Assembly: GCF_000235405.2 (NCBI RefSeq)
Contig: NC_017095.1
Span: 186,001 to 250,000, forward strand
Direction: 5' to 3'
Length of the DNA stretch: 64,000 nt
Source of the DNA: Fervidobacterium pennivorans DSM 9078
GTDB taxonomy: Bacteria > Thermotogota > Thermotogae > Thermotogales > Fervidobacteriaceae
Position 1 is the stretch's first letter, and every line of letters starts with the position of its first letter. The notes under the pieces were generated by a model. The model made no database searches. It saw only the letters and a program-made list of their open reading frames with translations, and was not told the DNA's origin. Below are positions 17,270 through 26,446 of this stretch, one piece after another. Made by a program: the position numbers and the translations under genes.

Positions 17270-18598
17270 ATGGCGCGTGCCCATATAAAACCAAGCCGTG
17301 TTAGGGAGAGTCTGTTGGCGTATCTATTTTTGCTACCTGCACTAGTTGTGCTAAGCATTTTCACATTCTGGCCCATCGGTTTTTCTTTTGTCCTGAGTTT
17401 TTTTAAGTGGGACTTTAGGAATATGAAGAACCCATACTTTTATGGACTTGGTAACTACAAAGAGATTTTGAAATTCGACTACCCTGTGAAGTTCCCGTTT
17501 TACAAAGGTTTGATTTATAGTGTGCTTTATATTTTGTTATCTGTCCTGTTTTTATTGGTAATATTTGCTATTGTTGAGATGTTGGGAAAAAAGAAACTGG
17601 ACTGGAAAAAAGTGATTTTCGTCGCTGCGTATTTAATATTGCTTGTTCTTTATGGAACCTCGATGGCTCATCTTAATATGGGTAGATTGTTGGTTTTTCT
17701 TGTAGCCTCGGCTGGACTTCTTACTTGGGGCTGGCGTGGTAAGATAGTTAGTTCTAAGTTGCTTTCAGACCACGCATGGCTTGGCTTTGTCATATGGCTT
17801 GTTACCTATGTCCTTTTCGAATTTAGATTCACGGCAGGGTTTAATGGTCAAAGCTATGGAATTGTGGATTTTCTCATAGACGCGTCAGAGAAGAATTTGT
17901 TCTTTAAAGCTTTAGTGAACACCACCTATTATGTGATTCTTACAGTTCCTATCGGTTTAAGTCTGGCTTTGCTCATCGCACTTCTTTTAAACAGTATAGA
18001 AAAGTTTAAAGCGTTCTTCAGAACGGTGTTTTTCATACCATTTGTCACTTCAGTTGTTGCAGTATCGCTTATCTGGAAATGGATTTTTAACGATGACGTG
18101 GGTTTGCTCAACTATATCCTTGTTTCGATGGGGCTACAACCTGTGAAGTGGTTGAAAGATGCAAAATGGACAATACCGACAGTTAGCATAGTCTCCATAT
18201 GGCGACACGTTGGATACAACGCTATGATTTTCTTGGCTGGTTTGCAGAATATCGACACGTTCTACTATGAAGCTGCGGAAGTTGATGGAGCAAATAGTTT
18301 GCAAAAGTTCTTTAAAATCACTTGGCCACTTCTCTCACCAACAACGTTTTTCCTGCTGATAGTTTCTGTCATAGGTGCGTTCAAGGTCTTTCAAGAGGTC
18401 TTCACTTTGTACGATGGCTTACCGGGACCTTACGGAAACAGTGGTATGACGATGGTTTATTACGTTTTTGACTTGTTCTATCGTCAGCAAAGGATGGGTA
18501 TTGCAAGTGCAGCAGCATATTTGTTATTCTTGGTAATTCTTGTCTTCACATTCATCCAATACAGAGTTGGCGACAAAGTCGTCGAATACGTTAGCTGA
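17270..18598 (+). CDS. Sugar ABC transporter permease, MalF-like, with extra membrane helices
   Basis: A binding-protein-dependent permease of about 442 residues. The ATG at 17270 follows GAGAGGAGGGG. The first helix (LLAYLFLLPALVVLSIFTF) is followed by an insertion of about 150 residues with four or so hydrophobic helices. The normal core then resumes at LVNTTYYVILTVPIGLSLAL. The cytoplasmic EAA loop is intact (YYEAAEVDGANSLQKFF, near residue 330) and would contact the ATPase. It pairs with the next gene 21 bases on. No binding protein or ATPase gene is adjacent, so the substrate is unknown. Confidence 0.88.
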   Translation: MARAHIKPSRVRESLLAYLFLLPALVVLSIFTFWPIGFSFVLSFFKWDFRNMKNPYFYGLGNYKEILKFDYPVKFPFYKGLIYSVLYILLSVLFLLVIFAIVEMLGKKKLDWKKVIFVAAYLILLVLYGTSMAHLNMGRLLVFLVASAGLLTWGWRGKIVSSKLLSDHAWLGFVIWLVTYVLFEFRFTAGFNGQSYGIVDFLIDASEKNLFFKALVNTTYYVILTVPIGLSLALLIALLLNSIEKFKAFFRTVFFIPFVTSVVAVSLIWKWIFNDDVGLLNYILVSMGLQPVKWLKDAKWTIPTVSIVSIWRHVGYNAMIFLAGLQNIDTFYYEAAEVDGANSLQKFFKITWPLLSPTTFFLLIVSVIGAFKVFQEVFTLYDGLPGPYGNSGMTMVYYVFDLFYRQQRMGIASAAAYLLFLVILVFTFIQYRVGDKVVEYVS

Positions 18599-18619
18599 CG
18601 TGTTGAGGGGGAACAGAAT

Positions 18620-20779
18620 ATGAGAGAATTAAAAAAGCTTGTAATTTACCTACTTTTAGTAATTGGCTCAGTTGTTATGATAGCCCCGTTTGCATGGATG
18701 ATAGTGACTTCGTTCAAGTTACCCTCAGAGGTTAATTCGTGGCCACCGAAATGGACTACGAGGTCGTTTGCATCAAGCAGAGATGTAAAAGTTGTGCCTT
18801 CAACTGGAACCGTATCGACCGTTAAAGGTTTGAGTTTGAGAGAAGCTTTAGCTTTCATTGCAAAGAAGACTACAGGACTGAATTTAAACGTTAACGATGA
18901 CCCATTTTACAGAGGAACTCTGACAATTCCATTTAAGGGTGTGAGGTATTCAAAAGGAGCATCTCAAGAAGAATTCAGCAATTTCCTTGCGCAAATAACT
19001 ATTCCAACTGATTTTAACGCTGATATTAGTAACCCTGAGCAGTTTTTCGAAAACGTCTTTTTGTTTTATAAAACAGGTGCCAACCCGTTTTTTAGGAGAG
19101 ATGTTTTCGTTGAAGGTTTGATAGGTTCACTTGAATCGTTAGCGGATACAATAGATATGATTTCTACTTTTGGGATTGACAGGATTACCGATGAGAGCGA
19201 AAAATCAACATTTGAGAAGTTCTTAGAGGATGTTGTTAAGAACATTGAGTTGGTTAAGGCGGAGGTTAACAAATATAAGGCAGGAGCGGAAATAGTCCTT
19301 AGTGATGAGGAAATAGATGCAATAAAAGATGTTCTGAGCAGATATAACTTTGTGTATTCCGGAATTAATGAGGTAAGTGAGAATTATAATAACACCGTTA
19401 GAAACACCGTAGGAAAATACTTAGAAAACATAGATTTCTATGTGAAAGTTAAGGCTTACTTTTCCGAAATCCAAAATGAGCAAGCAGAGACTGATATAGT
19501 TGCCGTTCCTCTTAGCAAAGAAGAGCGTGTTAACTTATTGATAAACCGCGTTCAGGATTTTAAAGATAGAGATTTACTTGTGGAAATTGTAAAGAACACA
19601 TCACTAAAAAATGTTGTGGAAGAATTTGCTAAGAGGATTGATGATGAAGTAGTAAGGAAATTCAATATAAGTGTACAGGATTTAGCATCTCTTAAGACTC
19701 TTTTAGGCAACTTGATAAATATTGCCGCAGAAAATGGTTTAGATTCACAAGCTTTGCTAAACGATTCTTACGACACTTTCATTGATGCTTTAGAATCTAA
19801 GGTAGGCTTTAACCTTTCTTATTCGGCTACAAAATCAAAGCTTGATGCGTATGCTGAAGAAATCCCAAATGCTAAAGAAGTTTTCAGGGCGGTTGCGCTT
19901 AATTCCCTCGAATTACAGTCTTTGAGAGCTATATATGAGCAGACAGTCTATGCATGGCGGGTTGTATCAGCTCCAAGCTTTGTTAAGGACGTGTTAGTCA
20001 AGGAAGGGAAGACGATAGAAATCCTTCTTGAGGATGTGCACCCAGTGTATTTCGTTGACGACGGGATTAAAACGGTTCATGTTAAATTCAGTCCCGGCGA
20101 TGTATTCAAAAACGTGTTCCAAAATTACGTGAGCGCTTGGAACGCAGCTCCGTTTGGAAGGTACTACTTCAACACCGTTTTTATTGCAACAGTAACAACT
20201 ATCTTGGAAATTGTAATTTCGGCAATGGCAGCGTACGCGTTCTCTTGGATGAACTTCCCAGGAAAAGGTTTACTGTTCAGTATATTCCTTGCAACGATGA
20301 TGGTGCCAGGTGAAGTGTTGCTTGTTCCAAACTTTATCACGATAACGAAATTTGGATGGATAGATACATACTATGCACTGATAGTCCCGTGGGTCGTTAG
20401 TGTCTTTTCCATATTCTTAATGCGACAGCATTTCATGAGTATACCATCGGAGCTTTTCGATGCAGCAAAAATCGATGGTTCATCACATTGGAGATTTTTG
20501 TGGCAAATAGTTGTTCCTCTCAGCAAGCCTGTGATTATCACAAGCGCGCTCTTGAAGTTTGTTGGTAGCTGGAATGCTTTCTTGTGGGTGTTAATTGTCA
20601 CCAACAGTCCGAAGTACAGAACACTTACGGTTGGGTTGCAATCGTTCAGTTCGGAAGTTGGAACACTCTACAACTTACTCATGGCTGCGGCAACGTTCAG
20701 TATACTCCCGGTTGTGATTATATTCCTCTTTGCACAAAAATACTTCGTCAGAGGTATTGCCAGAACAGGGTTGAAGTGA
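18620..20779 (+). CDS. Sugar ABC transporter permease, MalG-like, with large insertion
   Basis: 719 residues where the MalG family usually has about 280. Helix 1 (residues 8-30, ending APFAWMIVTSFK) matches MalG. An insertion of about 470 residues (about 33-505) follows with no strong membrane helix: beta-like at both ends, long charged helical segments in the middle. The core resumes at FGRYYFNTVFIATV and contains the EAA loop SELFDAAKIDGSSHW (near residue 610). Both ends of the insertion are in one open frame, so it is not a broken gene. By topology the insertion should lie outside the cytoplasm, where it could contact the binding protein or sugar. Confidence 0.88.
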   Translation: MRELKKLVIYLLLVIGSVVMIAPFAWMIVTSFKLPSEVNSWPPKWTTRSFASSRDVKVVPSTGTVSTVKGLSLREALAFIAKKTTGLNLNVNDDPFYRGTLTIPFKGVRYSKGASQEEFSNFLAQITIPTDFNADISNPEQFFENVFLFYKTGANPFFRRDVFVEGLIGSLESLADTIDMISTFGIDRITDESEKSTFEKFLEDVVKNIELVKAEVNKYKAGAEIVLSDEEIDAIKDVLSRYNFVYSGINEVSENYNNTVRNTVGKYLENIDFYVKVKAYFSEIQNEQAETDIVAVPLSKEERVNLLINRVQDFKDRDLLVEIVKNTSLKNVVEEFAKRIDDEVVRKFNISVQDLASLKTLLGNLINIAAENGLDSQALLNDSYDTFIDALESKVGFNLSYSATKSKLDAYAEEIPNAKEVFRAVALNSLELQSLRAIYEQTVYAWRVVSAPSFVKDVLVKEGKTIEILLEDVHPVYFVDDGIKTVHVKFSPGDVFKNVFQNYVSAWNAAPFGRYYFNTVFIATVTTILEIVISAMAAYAFSWMNFPGKGLLFSIFLATMMVPGEVLLVPNFITITKFGWIDTYYALIVPWVVSVFSIFLMRQHFMSIPSELFDAAKIDGSSHWRFLWQIVVPLSKPVIITSALLKFVGSWNAFLWVLIVTNSPKYRTLTVGLQSFSSEVGTLYNLLMAAATFSILPVVIIFLFAQKYFVRGIARTGLK

Positions 20780-20810
20780 TATTTCAGTTAACATATAATC
20801 AAAAACAGCA

Positions 20811-20848
20811 AACATACCCCAGGTGCTAATTTCCTGGGGTATGTTTTA
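20811..20848 (+). terminator. Intrinsic terminator after the permease pair
   Basis: AACATACCCCAGG (20811-20823) pairs with CCTGGGGTATGTT (20833-20845), nine-base loop, followed by more T. It closes the transcript that contains hslU and the permeases. Confidence 0.88.
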
Positions 20849-20940
20849 AAATGGATAGTTCAAAAAACGAACAAAGCGTGGTAGGATTTTATGAGGGAAC
20901 GTAGTTCGGTGTTTTCACAAAAGGAGGAGTAGTTAGTTGC

Positions 20941-22239
20941 ATGTCGACAAGCAATCCGAGTAGTTCAAAGAAGGACTATACAAGAACGATGAAATTATCT
21001 GTTATAGAAGGCGCACTCTACACCCTTGCGTTTAATGCAACTCAGGGATTTGTTTACTCCACGCTTGCGCTGTACTTCAATTTTGACCCGGTTCTTGTAT
21101 CGGTTCTTGCTGTCTTGCCTGCTTCTTCTCAGTTAGTCCAATTTTTCTCCCCGGTAATCTACAAGATTATTCCTTCGAGAAAAAAAGCGATATTTTGGAT
21201 TGCATTTATCGCGAGAGCAAGCTTTGTGATTATCCCATTTTCACTGGTAACTGGCGTAAAGAACAAGATTATCGTAGCGGTACCCTTCATTATCTTTAGT
21301 ATTCTGAACAGCCTAGTTGGTAGTCTTTGGACGTCTGCGATGAAGGACATTGTTCCCGAGGATAGAAGGAATAAATATTTCGGAATGAGAAACACGATAG
21401 CTACATTTGCGGGTCTTGTTGCATGGGTTTCTTACTCGATGATTCTGCAATATCTTGAGCGTGCAACTGCTCTTTTGATTATTTACCTTATCTGTTCTTC
21501 GGTCTTTATCTATACTGCATATCTACTTTATTTACACGATATTCCTGAAACCAAAGTCGTAGAATATGGTTTAACGATGCCACTCCGCACTCTAAAGAAT
21601 AGAAAGTTCAGAAATTTCGTGGTATTTGTCTTCATTTGGAACTTCGCAATACAGTTTGCTGGTCCGTTCTTCAGTTACTTTGAAGTATCACAACTTAAGG
21701 TTCCGTATTCATTCCTTGGAATACTGAACGTTATAAACTCTGTACTTGCGATGTTTTTCTACATGTTTTATGGAAAAGTTGCTGAGCGTGTAGGAGAAAA
21801 GAATATGATTAGATACGGAATTACTTTGGCGTTAGTTATCCCATTTCTTTATTCAATAATGACACCAAGTAATTACAGATATCTACTTATTATCAACGCA
21901 GTTATCGCGGCGATGGCATGGAGTGCTATAAACCTTGCTTATTTTACTTTGCTTCTGAAGATTGTTGAAGAACCAAGCGAAATATACATTTCCATGCACG
22001 CATTTGTTGCTGGAATTTCTTCATTGATTGCATCCTACTTGGGTGGGGTTACTTTGAATGGAATAAAAGATTGGCGGTTCTTTGGGCTTACGGGATATAA
22101 TGTAATGTTCATGATTGCCTTTGCTTTAAGGATAGGTGCTTTGATTTTGTTTATAAAACTGGATTTTGGTACAGAAGGACATAGGCCTTTGAAATTTGTG
22201 GAGATTGGTCAAATACTGTGGAGAAGATCAAGGTATTAA
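20941..22239 (+). CDS. Major facilitator superfamily (MFS) transporter
   Basis: 432 residues with about 12 hydrophobic helices and short charged loops at positions typical of MFS proteins (KIIPSRKKAIFW after helix 2, DIVPEDRRNKYFGMRN after helix 4). A hydrophilic N-terminal tail of about 18 residues precedes helix 1. The ATG at 20941 follows AAAGGAGGAG. It stands alone after a terminator and before ribF. The substrate cannot be told from sequence. Confidence 0.85.
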   Translation: MSTSNPSSSKKDYTRTMKLSVIEGALYTLAFNATQGFVYSTLALYFNFDPVLVSVLAVLPASSQLVQFFSPVIYKIIPSRKKAIFWIAFIARASFVIIPFSLVTGVKNKIIVAVPFIIFSILNSLVGSLWTSAMKDIVPEDRRNKYFGMRNTIATFAGLVAWVSYSMILQYLERATALLIIYLICSSVFIYTAYLLYLHDIPETKVVEYGLTMPLRTLKNRKFRNFVVFVFIWNFAIQFAGPFFSYFEVSQLKVPYSFLGILNVINSVLAMFFYMFYGKVAERVGEKNMIRYGITLALVIPFLYSIMTPSNYRYLLIINAVIAAMAWSAINLAYFTLLLKIVEEPSEIYISMHAFVAGISSLIASYLGGVTLNGIKDWRFFGLTGYNVMFMIAFALRIGALILFIKLDFGTEGHRPLKFVEIGQILWRRSRY

Positions 22240-22275
22240 TGTAAGAAAAAAGCAGTTGCAAGAGGTGGATTAAAT

Positions 22276-23214
22276 ATGACCTACATAGAAAGTTCAAAAA
22301 GTTTTGAGTACGTTGATGGTATCTTCATTACAATCGGTGTCTTTGACGGTGTGCATAAAGGTCACAAAAAGATTCTTTCAAAGCTTTCACAACTTTCCGA
22401 GGAGAACAACGGTCAAGCAAAAATTTACACTATCTTGTACCCCATGGATTACTATTTGGGAGAATTTGAGGGGTTGATTACATCCGTTGAAGATAGATTG
22501 GATTTGCTTTCGGTCTATGGAGATGTAAAGATACTCGAGCTACCACAAATCAAAGATCTAACGGCTGATGAATTTTTCGAGTGGATTTCCAAAGGGGTAA
22601 AAGGTATTGTTGTTGGTCACGATTTCAAATTTGGCAAGGGTGGAACCGGTGATGTGCACCTACTTGAAAAGCTTTGTGAACGAAAAGGTATAAGGCTGGA
22701 GGTAATCCCACCTGTTGTTGTAGATGGGATTAGAGTAAGCAGTAGCCATATCAGAAAGATGATAAAAAATGGACAAGTGAAAGATGTAAAGAGATTTTTA
22801 GGTAGGAACTACTCTATACACGGTGTAGTTTACAAAGATAAGCAGATTGGAAGAAAATTAGGTTTCCCAACTGCAAACGTGAAAAGACCTGATCTTTACT
22901 TGGTTGAACCAGCTACTGGTGTGTATTTTGTTAAGGTTTACACACCGAAACAATACTATGGTCTGATGAATGTGGGGTTTCGACCGACGATAGAACATTC
23001 AAGAAAAATAAAATACGAAGTTTATATACTCGACTTCTCAGACAATTTGTATGGAAAAGAGATACGAGTAGAGTTCCTTGAATATCTAAGACCTGAGATT
23101 AAATTCGATACGATAACACAGTTGATAGAGCAAATGAAGAACGATGAGGAATACGCAAGGAGGTTAATTAAGGAGTATGAAAAATTCGAGCCAAAAGATT
23201 CGGAACAAATCTGA
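22276..23214 (+). CDS. ribF: Bifunctional riboflavin kinase / FMN adenylyltransferase RibF
   Basis: Makes FMN and FAD from riboflavin and ATP. The N-terminal nucleotidyltransferase domain has [10 protein letters not shown] (about residues 22-31) and SSSHIRKMI. The C-terminal kinase domain has [11 protein letters not shown] (about 192-202) and a VGFRPT segment. At 312 residues it is full length. Its 3' end overlaps the start of nth by 38 bases. FMN/FAD supply is relevant to the flavin-rich Rnf complex nearby, though the genes are not one operon. Confidence 0.95.
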   Translation: MTYIESSKSFEYVDGIFITIGVFDGVHKGHKKILSKLSQLSEENNGQAKIYTILYPMDYYLGEFEGLITSVEDRLDLLSVYGDVKILELPQIKDLTADEFFEWISKGVKGIVVGHDFKFGKGGTGDVHLLEKLCERKGIRLEVIPPVVVDGIRVSSSHIRKMIKNGQVKDVKRFLGRNYSIHGVVYKDKQIGRKLGFPTANVKRPDLYLVEPATGVYFVKVYTPKQYYGLMNVGFRPTIEHSRKIKYEVYILDFSDNLYGKEIRVEFLEYLRPEIKFDTITQLIEQMKNDEEYARRLIKEYEKFEPKDSEQI

Positions 23215-23839
23215 GTTAAATTGCAGTAACATTAACAAACTTGCTGAAATGATAATAAAGAAGTTCCCACGGGAACACGATGAAAAAGACCCTTTCAAAG
23301 TACTTATCACCACAATTCTCAGTCAAAGAAGTCGCGATGAGAATACAGAAGTATCTGCAAAGAATCTTTTCAGTGTGTATGAAAATGTCGAGCAGTTAGC
23401 TCAGGCAAAGCCAGAGGAATTGTACGACCTGATTAGACCATCCGGGCTTTACAAGGAGAAAGCGGAAAGGATAATTGCAGTCTCGAAGATAATCTTGGAA
23501 AAGTACGGCGGGAGGGTTCCAGATAATCTGGAAGAACTTCTTTCACTACCTGGCGTAGGTCGAAAAACAGCAAATATTGTTTTGCATGTGAGCTTTGGCC
23601 AGCAAGCACTTGCAGTGGATACACACGTTCACAGGATATCGAATAGATTAGGTTGGGTGAATACAAAAACACCGGAACAAACGGAAGAAGAATTGAAAAA
23701 AATACTGGACCCCAACCTTTGGGGTCCAGTCAATGGTTCTATGGTTGAATTCGGAAAGCAGATTTGCCGTCCAATTTCACCTAAATGTGAGGAGTGCTTC
23801 CTAACAGCATGTTGCAAGTATTTTAAAGAGAAGAGATAA
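23177..23839 (+). CDS. nth: Endonuclease III, DNA glycosylase/AP lyase
   Basis: Removes oxidised pyrimidines and cuts at abasic sites. The helix-hairpin-helix [15 protein letters not shown] carries the catalytic Lys (about residue 132) and [13 protein letters not shown] the catalytic Asp (about 148). The C-terminal 4Fe-4S motif C-x6-C-x2-C-x5-C is visible in [17 protein letters not shown]. The start at 23177 lies inside ribF; an internal ATG further on is possible. Codons for DPNLWGPV (around 23704-23730) form a perfect hairpin that looks like a terminator for the opposite strand. Confidence 0.95.
   Translation: MKNSSQKIRNKSELNCSNINKLAEMIIKKFPREHDEKDPFKVLITTILSQRSRDENTEVSAKNLFSVYENVEQLAQAKPEELYDLIRPSGLYKEKAERIIAVSKIILEKYGGRVPDNLEELLSLPGVGRKTANIVLHVSFGQQALAVDTHVHRISNRLGWVNTKTPEQTEEELKKILDPNLWGPVNGSMVEFGKQICRPISPKCEECFLTACCKYFKEKR
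23696..23730 (-). terminator. Intrinsic terminator of the fliD operon, embedded in nth
   Basis: On the minus strand a perfect 10-bp stem (ACTGGACCCC, 23730-23721, with GGGGTCCAGT, 23713-23704) and a 7-base loop are followed by A and seven T (23702-23696). It lies 111 bases past the fliD stop, wholly inside the convergent nth coding sequence. On the plus strand no T-run follows. Confidence 0.8.
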
Positions 23840-23840
23840 A

Positions 23841-25631
23841 CTATTTCCTTTGCACAAACGCTTGAGCCATGAATGCACCTTGAGCTTGCAATTTTGCCAA
23901 GGCACTTTCGAGAGCCGAATACTTTGCCCAGAGTTGTTGTTCTTTCTTTTGGAGATACTCCATCATTGTTACCATGCGTTTCGAAAGAATGCGCTTTTCT
24001 CTCTCAAGTCTTCCATTTACACCAGCAACAGTGTCGATTTCCCCGTTGAACTTTGTCAAATCCCAGCTGTATTCTTTGAGTTGTATAGCCAAACCCTTGT
24101 AGGATTCAGTGTTTCCAAAAAATTCCCACACTGCATTAGGACCGTTGTCATCTATGAATTTTCTTAGTCGGTTTTCGTCTAATGTAATCTTACCTCTCAT
24201 AGTGTTTTGGAAACCTCTACCTGTATCGCCAGAAGAAATACCTAAATCTCCTAGAGTTTTTCCATTCACGTTCGTTGTCAGGAAACTTCGAAATTTATCA
24301 AAAATACGTCTTAAGAAAGCATCATTTTTCAACAAGCCTTGGAGCTTCTCATCCTCGCTCATTTGGTCTTCTGACTTACCTCTAACTTTATCTTCAGTTA
24401 GTTTTGTGTAAAGAAAATCAGTAATCTCATTCCATTTGTTAACAAAATCTTTTACACGTTCAACGATTTTATCCCTATCTGTTCCAACTGTAACGATGGC
24501 ACTACCTAAAGCTGAAAGATTTAAAGTCAGACCGTTATAAGTCAAGGTATTAGATTTAGATGACAGCTCTTCAGTAACACCGTTGAATGTTACCCTAACT
24601 TGAGCCAATTGCCCAAGTACAAAAGTGGAGTTAACATCATCAAGTTTTAAAGAAGTCAGTACAGTGTTATCACCCTCAACCGATATGATGTTATCTCCTG
24701 TCGTTTTACTTGTAAGCACAACTTGACCTGATTTGTCATCGTACTTTGCGTACACATCACTGACAGTGTTGTTGATCTTTTGAATCATACTTTGTAACGT
24801 GTCAGAAGTTTTAAGAGCAATTTCTTTTTCGTTTATTTTTATTGTAGTATCCGAACTGATACCGAGACTCGATAGTGTTTTGAATGTTGAGTAAACACCG
24901 ATATCTCCTGAGCTTTCAAGTGTAAAGGTCGTGCCTGATTGTTTTAAACTCGCATCATTTAGCCTGAAGACAAACGTGAAATTACCTGAGACATTTGAGA
25001 TTTGGAATGCTTTGCTTGATTCAATTTTCAGTTTCCCATCTTGGAACGTTATATTGGCAGATACTCCTAAATCTGTAAACGCTTGCTGTAGTTTTGATAT
25101 AATATCGTTTATTGTGTCACTATGGGATATAGTGATTTGCTGTTCTTGCGAGCCAATTTTAATTTTCACTGTTGAATTATCTACGGGAGTGTAGCGTGTA
25201 TCTATACTCGCATACGTATCAGTTGCCTGAATTTCTCTTCCAAGTTTGCCACTTTTGAAGATACTGTTCGTTGCAAGGGTTAGTACATCGATGTTGTAAG
25301 TACCATCAAGTGCTGATGGCGCAGCACTTGCTGTAAGCACGTTGGTAGCTGAAGAACTTGCCGTCTTTGGGATTAGAGTTGCCTGAAGTGAAAAATTGGT
25401 TATGTAATCATAGAACTCTCTTATCTTTTCCGAGACTTTTTTATAAGCTTTCTGAAGGTTTGTGTATTGCGTATACTTATCGTTGAGTCTCTGGAGGGGT
25501 AGAGACTCGATTTCCAAAAGCTTTTCTATGATACTCTGTGTATCAAGACCACTTACAGCACCACCAATCTGCATTCTTGATGATTGTTGGTACCGGTAAT
25601 TGATGTTGTTAGCTATACTTGAGAGGTCCAT
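23841..25631 (-). CDS. fliD: Flagellar filament cap protein FliD
   Basis: FliD forms the cap under which flagellin subunits fold at the filament tip. The N-terminal region has IGGAVSGLDTQSIIEKLLEIE (positions 22-42) and the heptad-rich stretch up to about residue 90. The C-terminal region has the FliD-type coiled coil GRLEREKRILSKRM. The middle is Ser/Thr/Asp-rich beta sheet as in D2-D3 domains. At 596 residues it is within the family's range. It follows flaG by 4 bases and converges on nth, whose stop is 1 base away. Confidence 0.95.
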   Translation of the reverse strand: MDLSSIANNINYRYQQSSRMQIGGAVSGLDTQSIIEKLLEIESLPLQRLNDKYTQYTNLQKAYKKVSEKIREFYDYITNFSLQATLIPKTASSSATNVLTASAAPSALDGTYNIDVLTLATNSIFKSGKLGREIQATDTYASIDTRYTPVDNSTVKIKIGSQEQQITISHSDTINDIISKLQQAFTDLGVSANITFQDGKLKIESSKAFQISNVSGNFTFVFRLNDASLKQSGTTFTLESSGDIGVYSTFKTLSSLGISSDTTIKINEKEIALKTSDTLQSMIQKINNTVSDVYAKYDDKSGQVVLTSKTTGDNIISVEGDNTVLTSLKLDDVNSTFVLGQLAQVRVTFNGVTEELSSKSNTLTYNGLTLNLSALGSAIVTVGTDRDKIVERVKDFVNKWNEITDFLYTKLTEDKVRGKSEDQMSEDEKLQGLLKNDAFLRRIFDKFRSFLTTNVNGKTLGDLGISSGDTGRGFQNTMRGKITLDENRLRKFIDDNGPNAVWEFFGNTESYKGLAIQLKEYSWDLTKFNGEIDTVAGVNGRLEREKRILSKRMVTMMEYLQKKEQQLWAKYSALESALAKLQAQGAFMAQAFVQRK

Positions 25632-25635
25632 AGCA

Positions 25636-26031
25636 TCACACCCTTTCGTCCATTAATACCCCCAGCAATTCTTGAATGTTCTTTGCAAGTTTAATTGCTA
25701 GCTCTGGAGGTATCTGCCTGATAACCTCCCCTGTTTCCGGGTCCTTAATCTTAATAACTACCATGTTTGTATCTTTATCAATACGAAACTCTGCCTCACC
25801 TCTAAATATTTTCTTTAGCTTCTCGAAGTTTTCCTTAAATATTTCCAGTTCTTCATCTTTTCGCTCTCCTAAAATGTTTTGCAACTCACCGCTTGCCTTG
25901 GTGTTTTCTCTTACAACGTTTTCAACCATACCATTTTGCTCGTTTGGTGCTACGTGACTTTTGTTCAATAAGTCTGGTTCAACGATACCGCTCCTGATTC
26001 CAACACCTTTCACTCCATTCACTCCGTCCAT
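25636..26031 (-). CDS. flaG: Flagellar protein FlaG
   Basis: About 131 residues. The C-terminal FlaG domain is clear: EFRIDKDTNMVVIKIKDP, then GEVIRQIPPE and a final helix. FlaG is linked to filament length in other bacteria, with no known enzyme activity. I start it at ATG 26031 because GGAGGGG is five bases before it. A longer reading to 26085 would overlap rbfA and puts that site inside the gene. It is directly before fliD, the usual partner. Confidence 0.9.
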   Translation of the reverse strand: MDGVNGVKGVGIRSGIVEPDLLNKSHVAPNEQNGMVENVVRENTKASGELQNILGERKDEELEIFKENFEKLKKIFRGEAEFRIDKDTNMVVIKIKDPETGEVIRQIPPELAIKLAKNIQELLGVLMDERV

Positions 26032-26068
26032 GGCTACCCCTCCATGAAAAATCGGATTAGACCTTCCC

Positions 26069-26446
26069 TTATTTATTATCGTCACTCTTTTCTTTTTCTT
26101 TAATTGAATCCAATAACTGAGCTATTCTTACGGTGGCTTCTATACCTTTATCTTCCTTGAACCTAAGCTCAGGTGCAACGTACATTCTTATATTCTTTGC
26201 AACGTAAGTTCTAAAATATCCCTTTTTTGATTCCAAATACTCAACAACCTCTTTTCGTTTGTTTTCGTCACCAAGAACGCTAACAAAGATATCGGCGTAT
26301 CTTTTGTCCTTTGAAACTTCCACCCTTGAAAATGTGATGAGTGACCTTACCGTATCTATGTAAGGGTCCTTCATCTCCATTAATGCTTCAGCTAAAACTT
26401 TTCTTAATTCGGATTCGAGCATTTTAAGTTTGTACTCCTTCTTCAT
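26069..26446 (-). CDS. rbfA: Ribosome-binding factor A (RbfA)
   Basis: A small KH-like protein that helps mature the 16S rRNA 5' end in 30S assembly. The family sequence is visible in LRKVLAEALMEMKDP and VEVSKDKRYADIFVSVLG, then LRMYVAPELRFKEDKG-type residues near the C-terminus. It is 125 residues from ATG 26446, which follows GGAGGTG by seven bases. It overlaps the end of the HDOD gene by 23 bases. Confidence 0.93.
   Translation of the reverse strand: MKKEYKLKMLESELRKVLAEALMEMKDPYIDTVRSLITFSRVEVSKDKRYADIFVSVLGDENKRKEVVEYLESKKGYFRTYVAKNIRMYVAPELRFKEDKGIEATVRIAQLLDSIKEKEKSDDNK

Noticed and set aside
18716-20135. The MalG insertion as a frameshift, fusion error or second gene
   Set aside because: The frame is continuous, there is no internal start with a good site where the core resumes, and the partner permease has an insertion at the same place.
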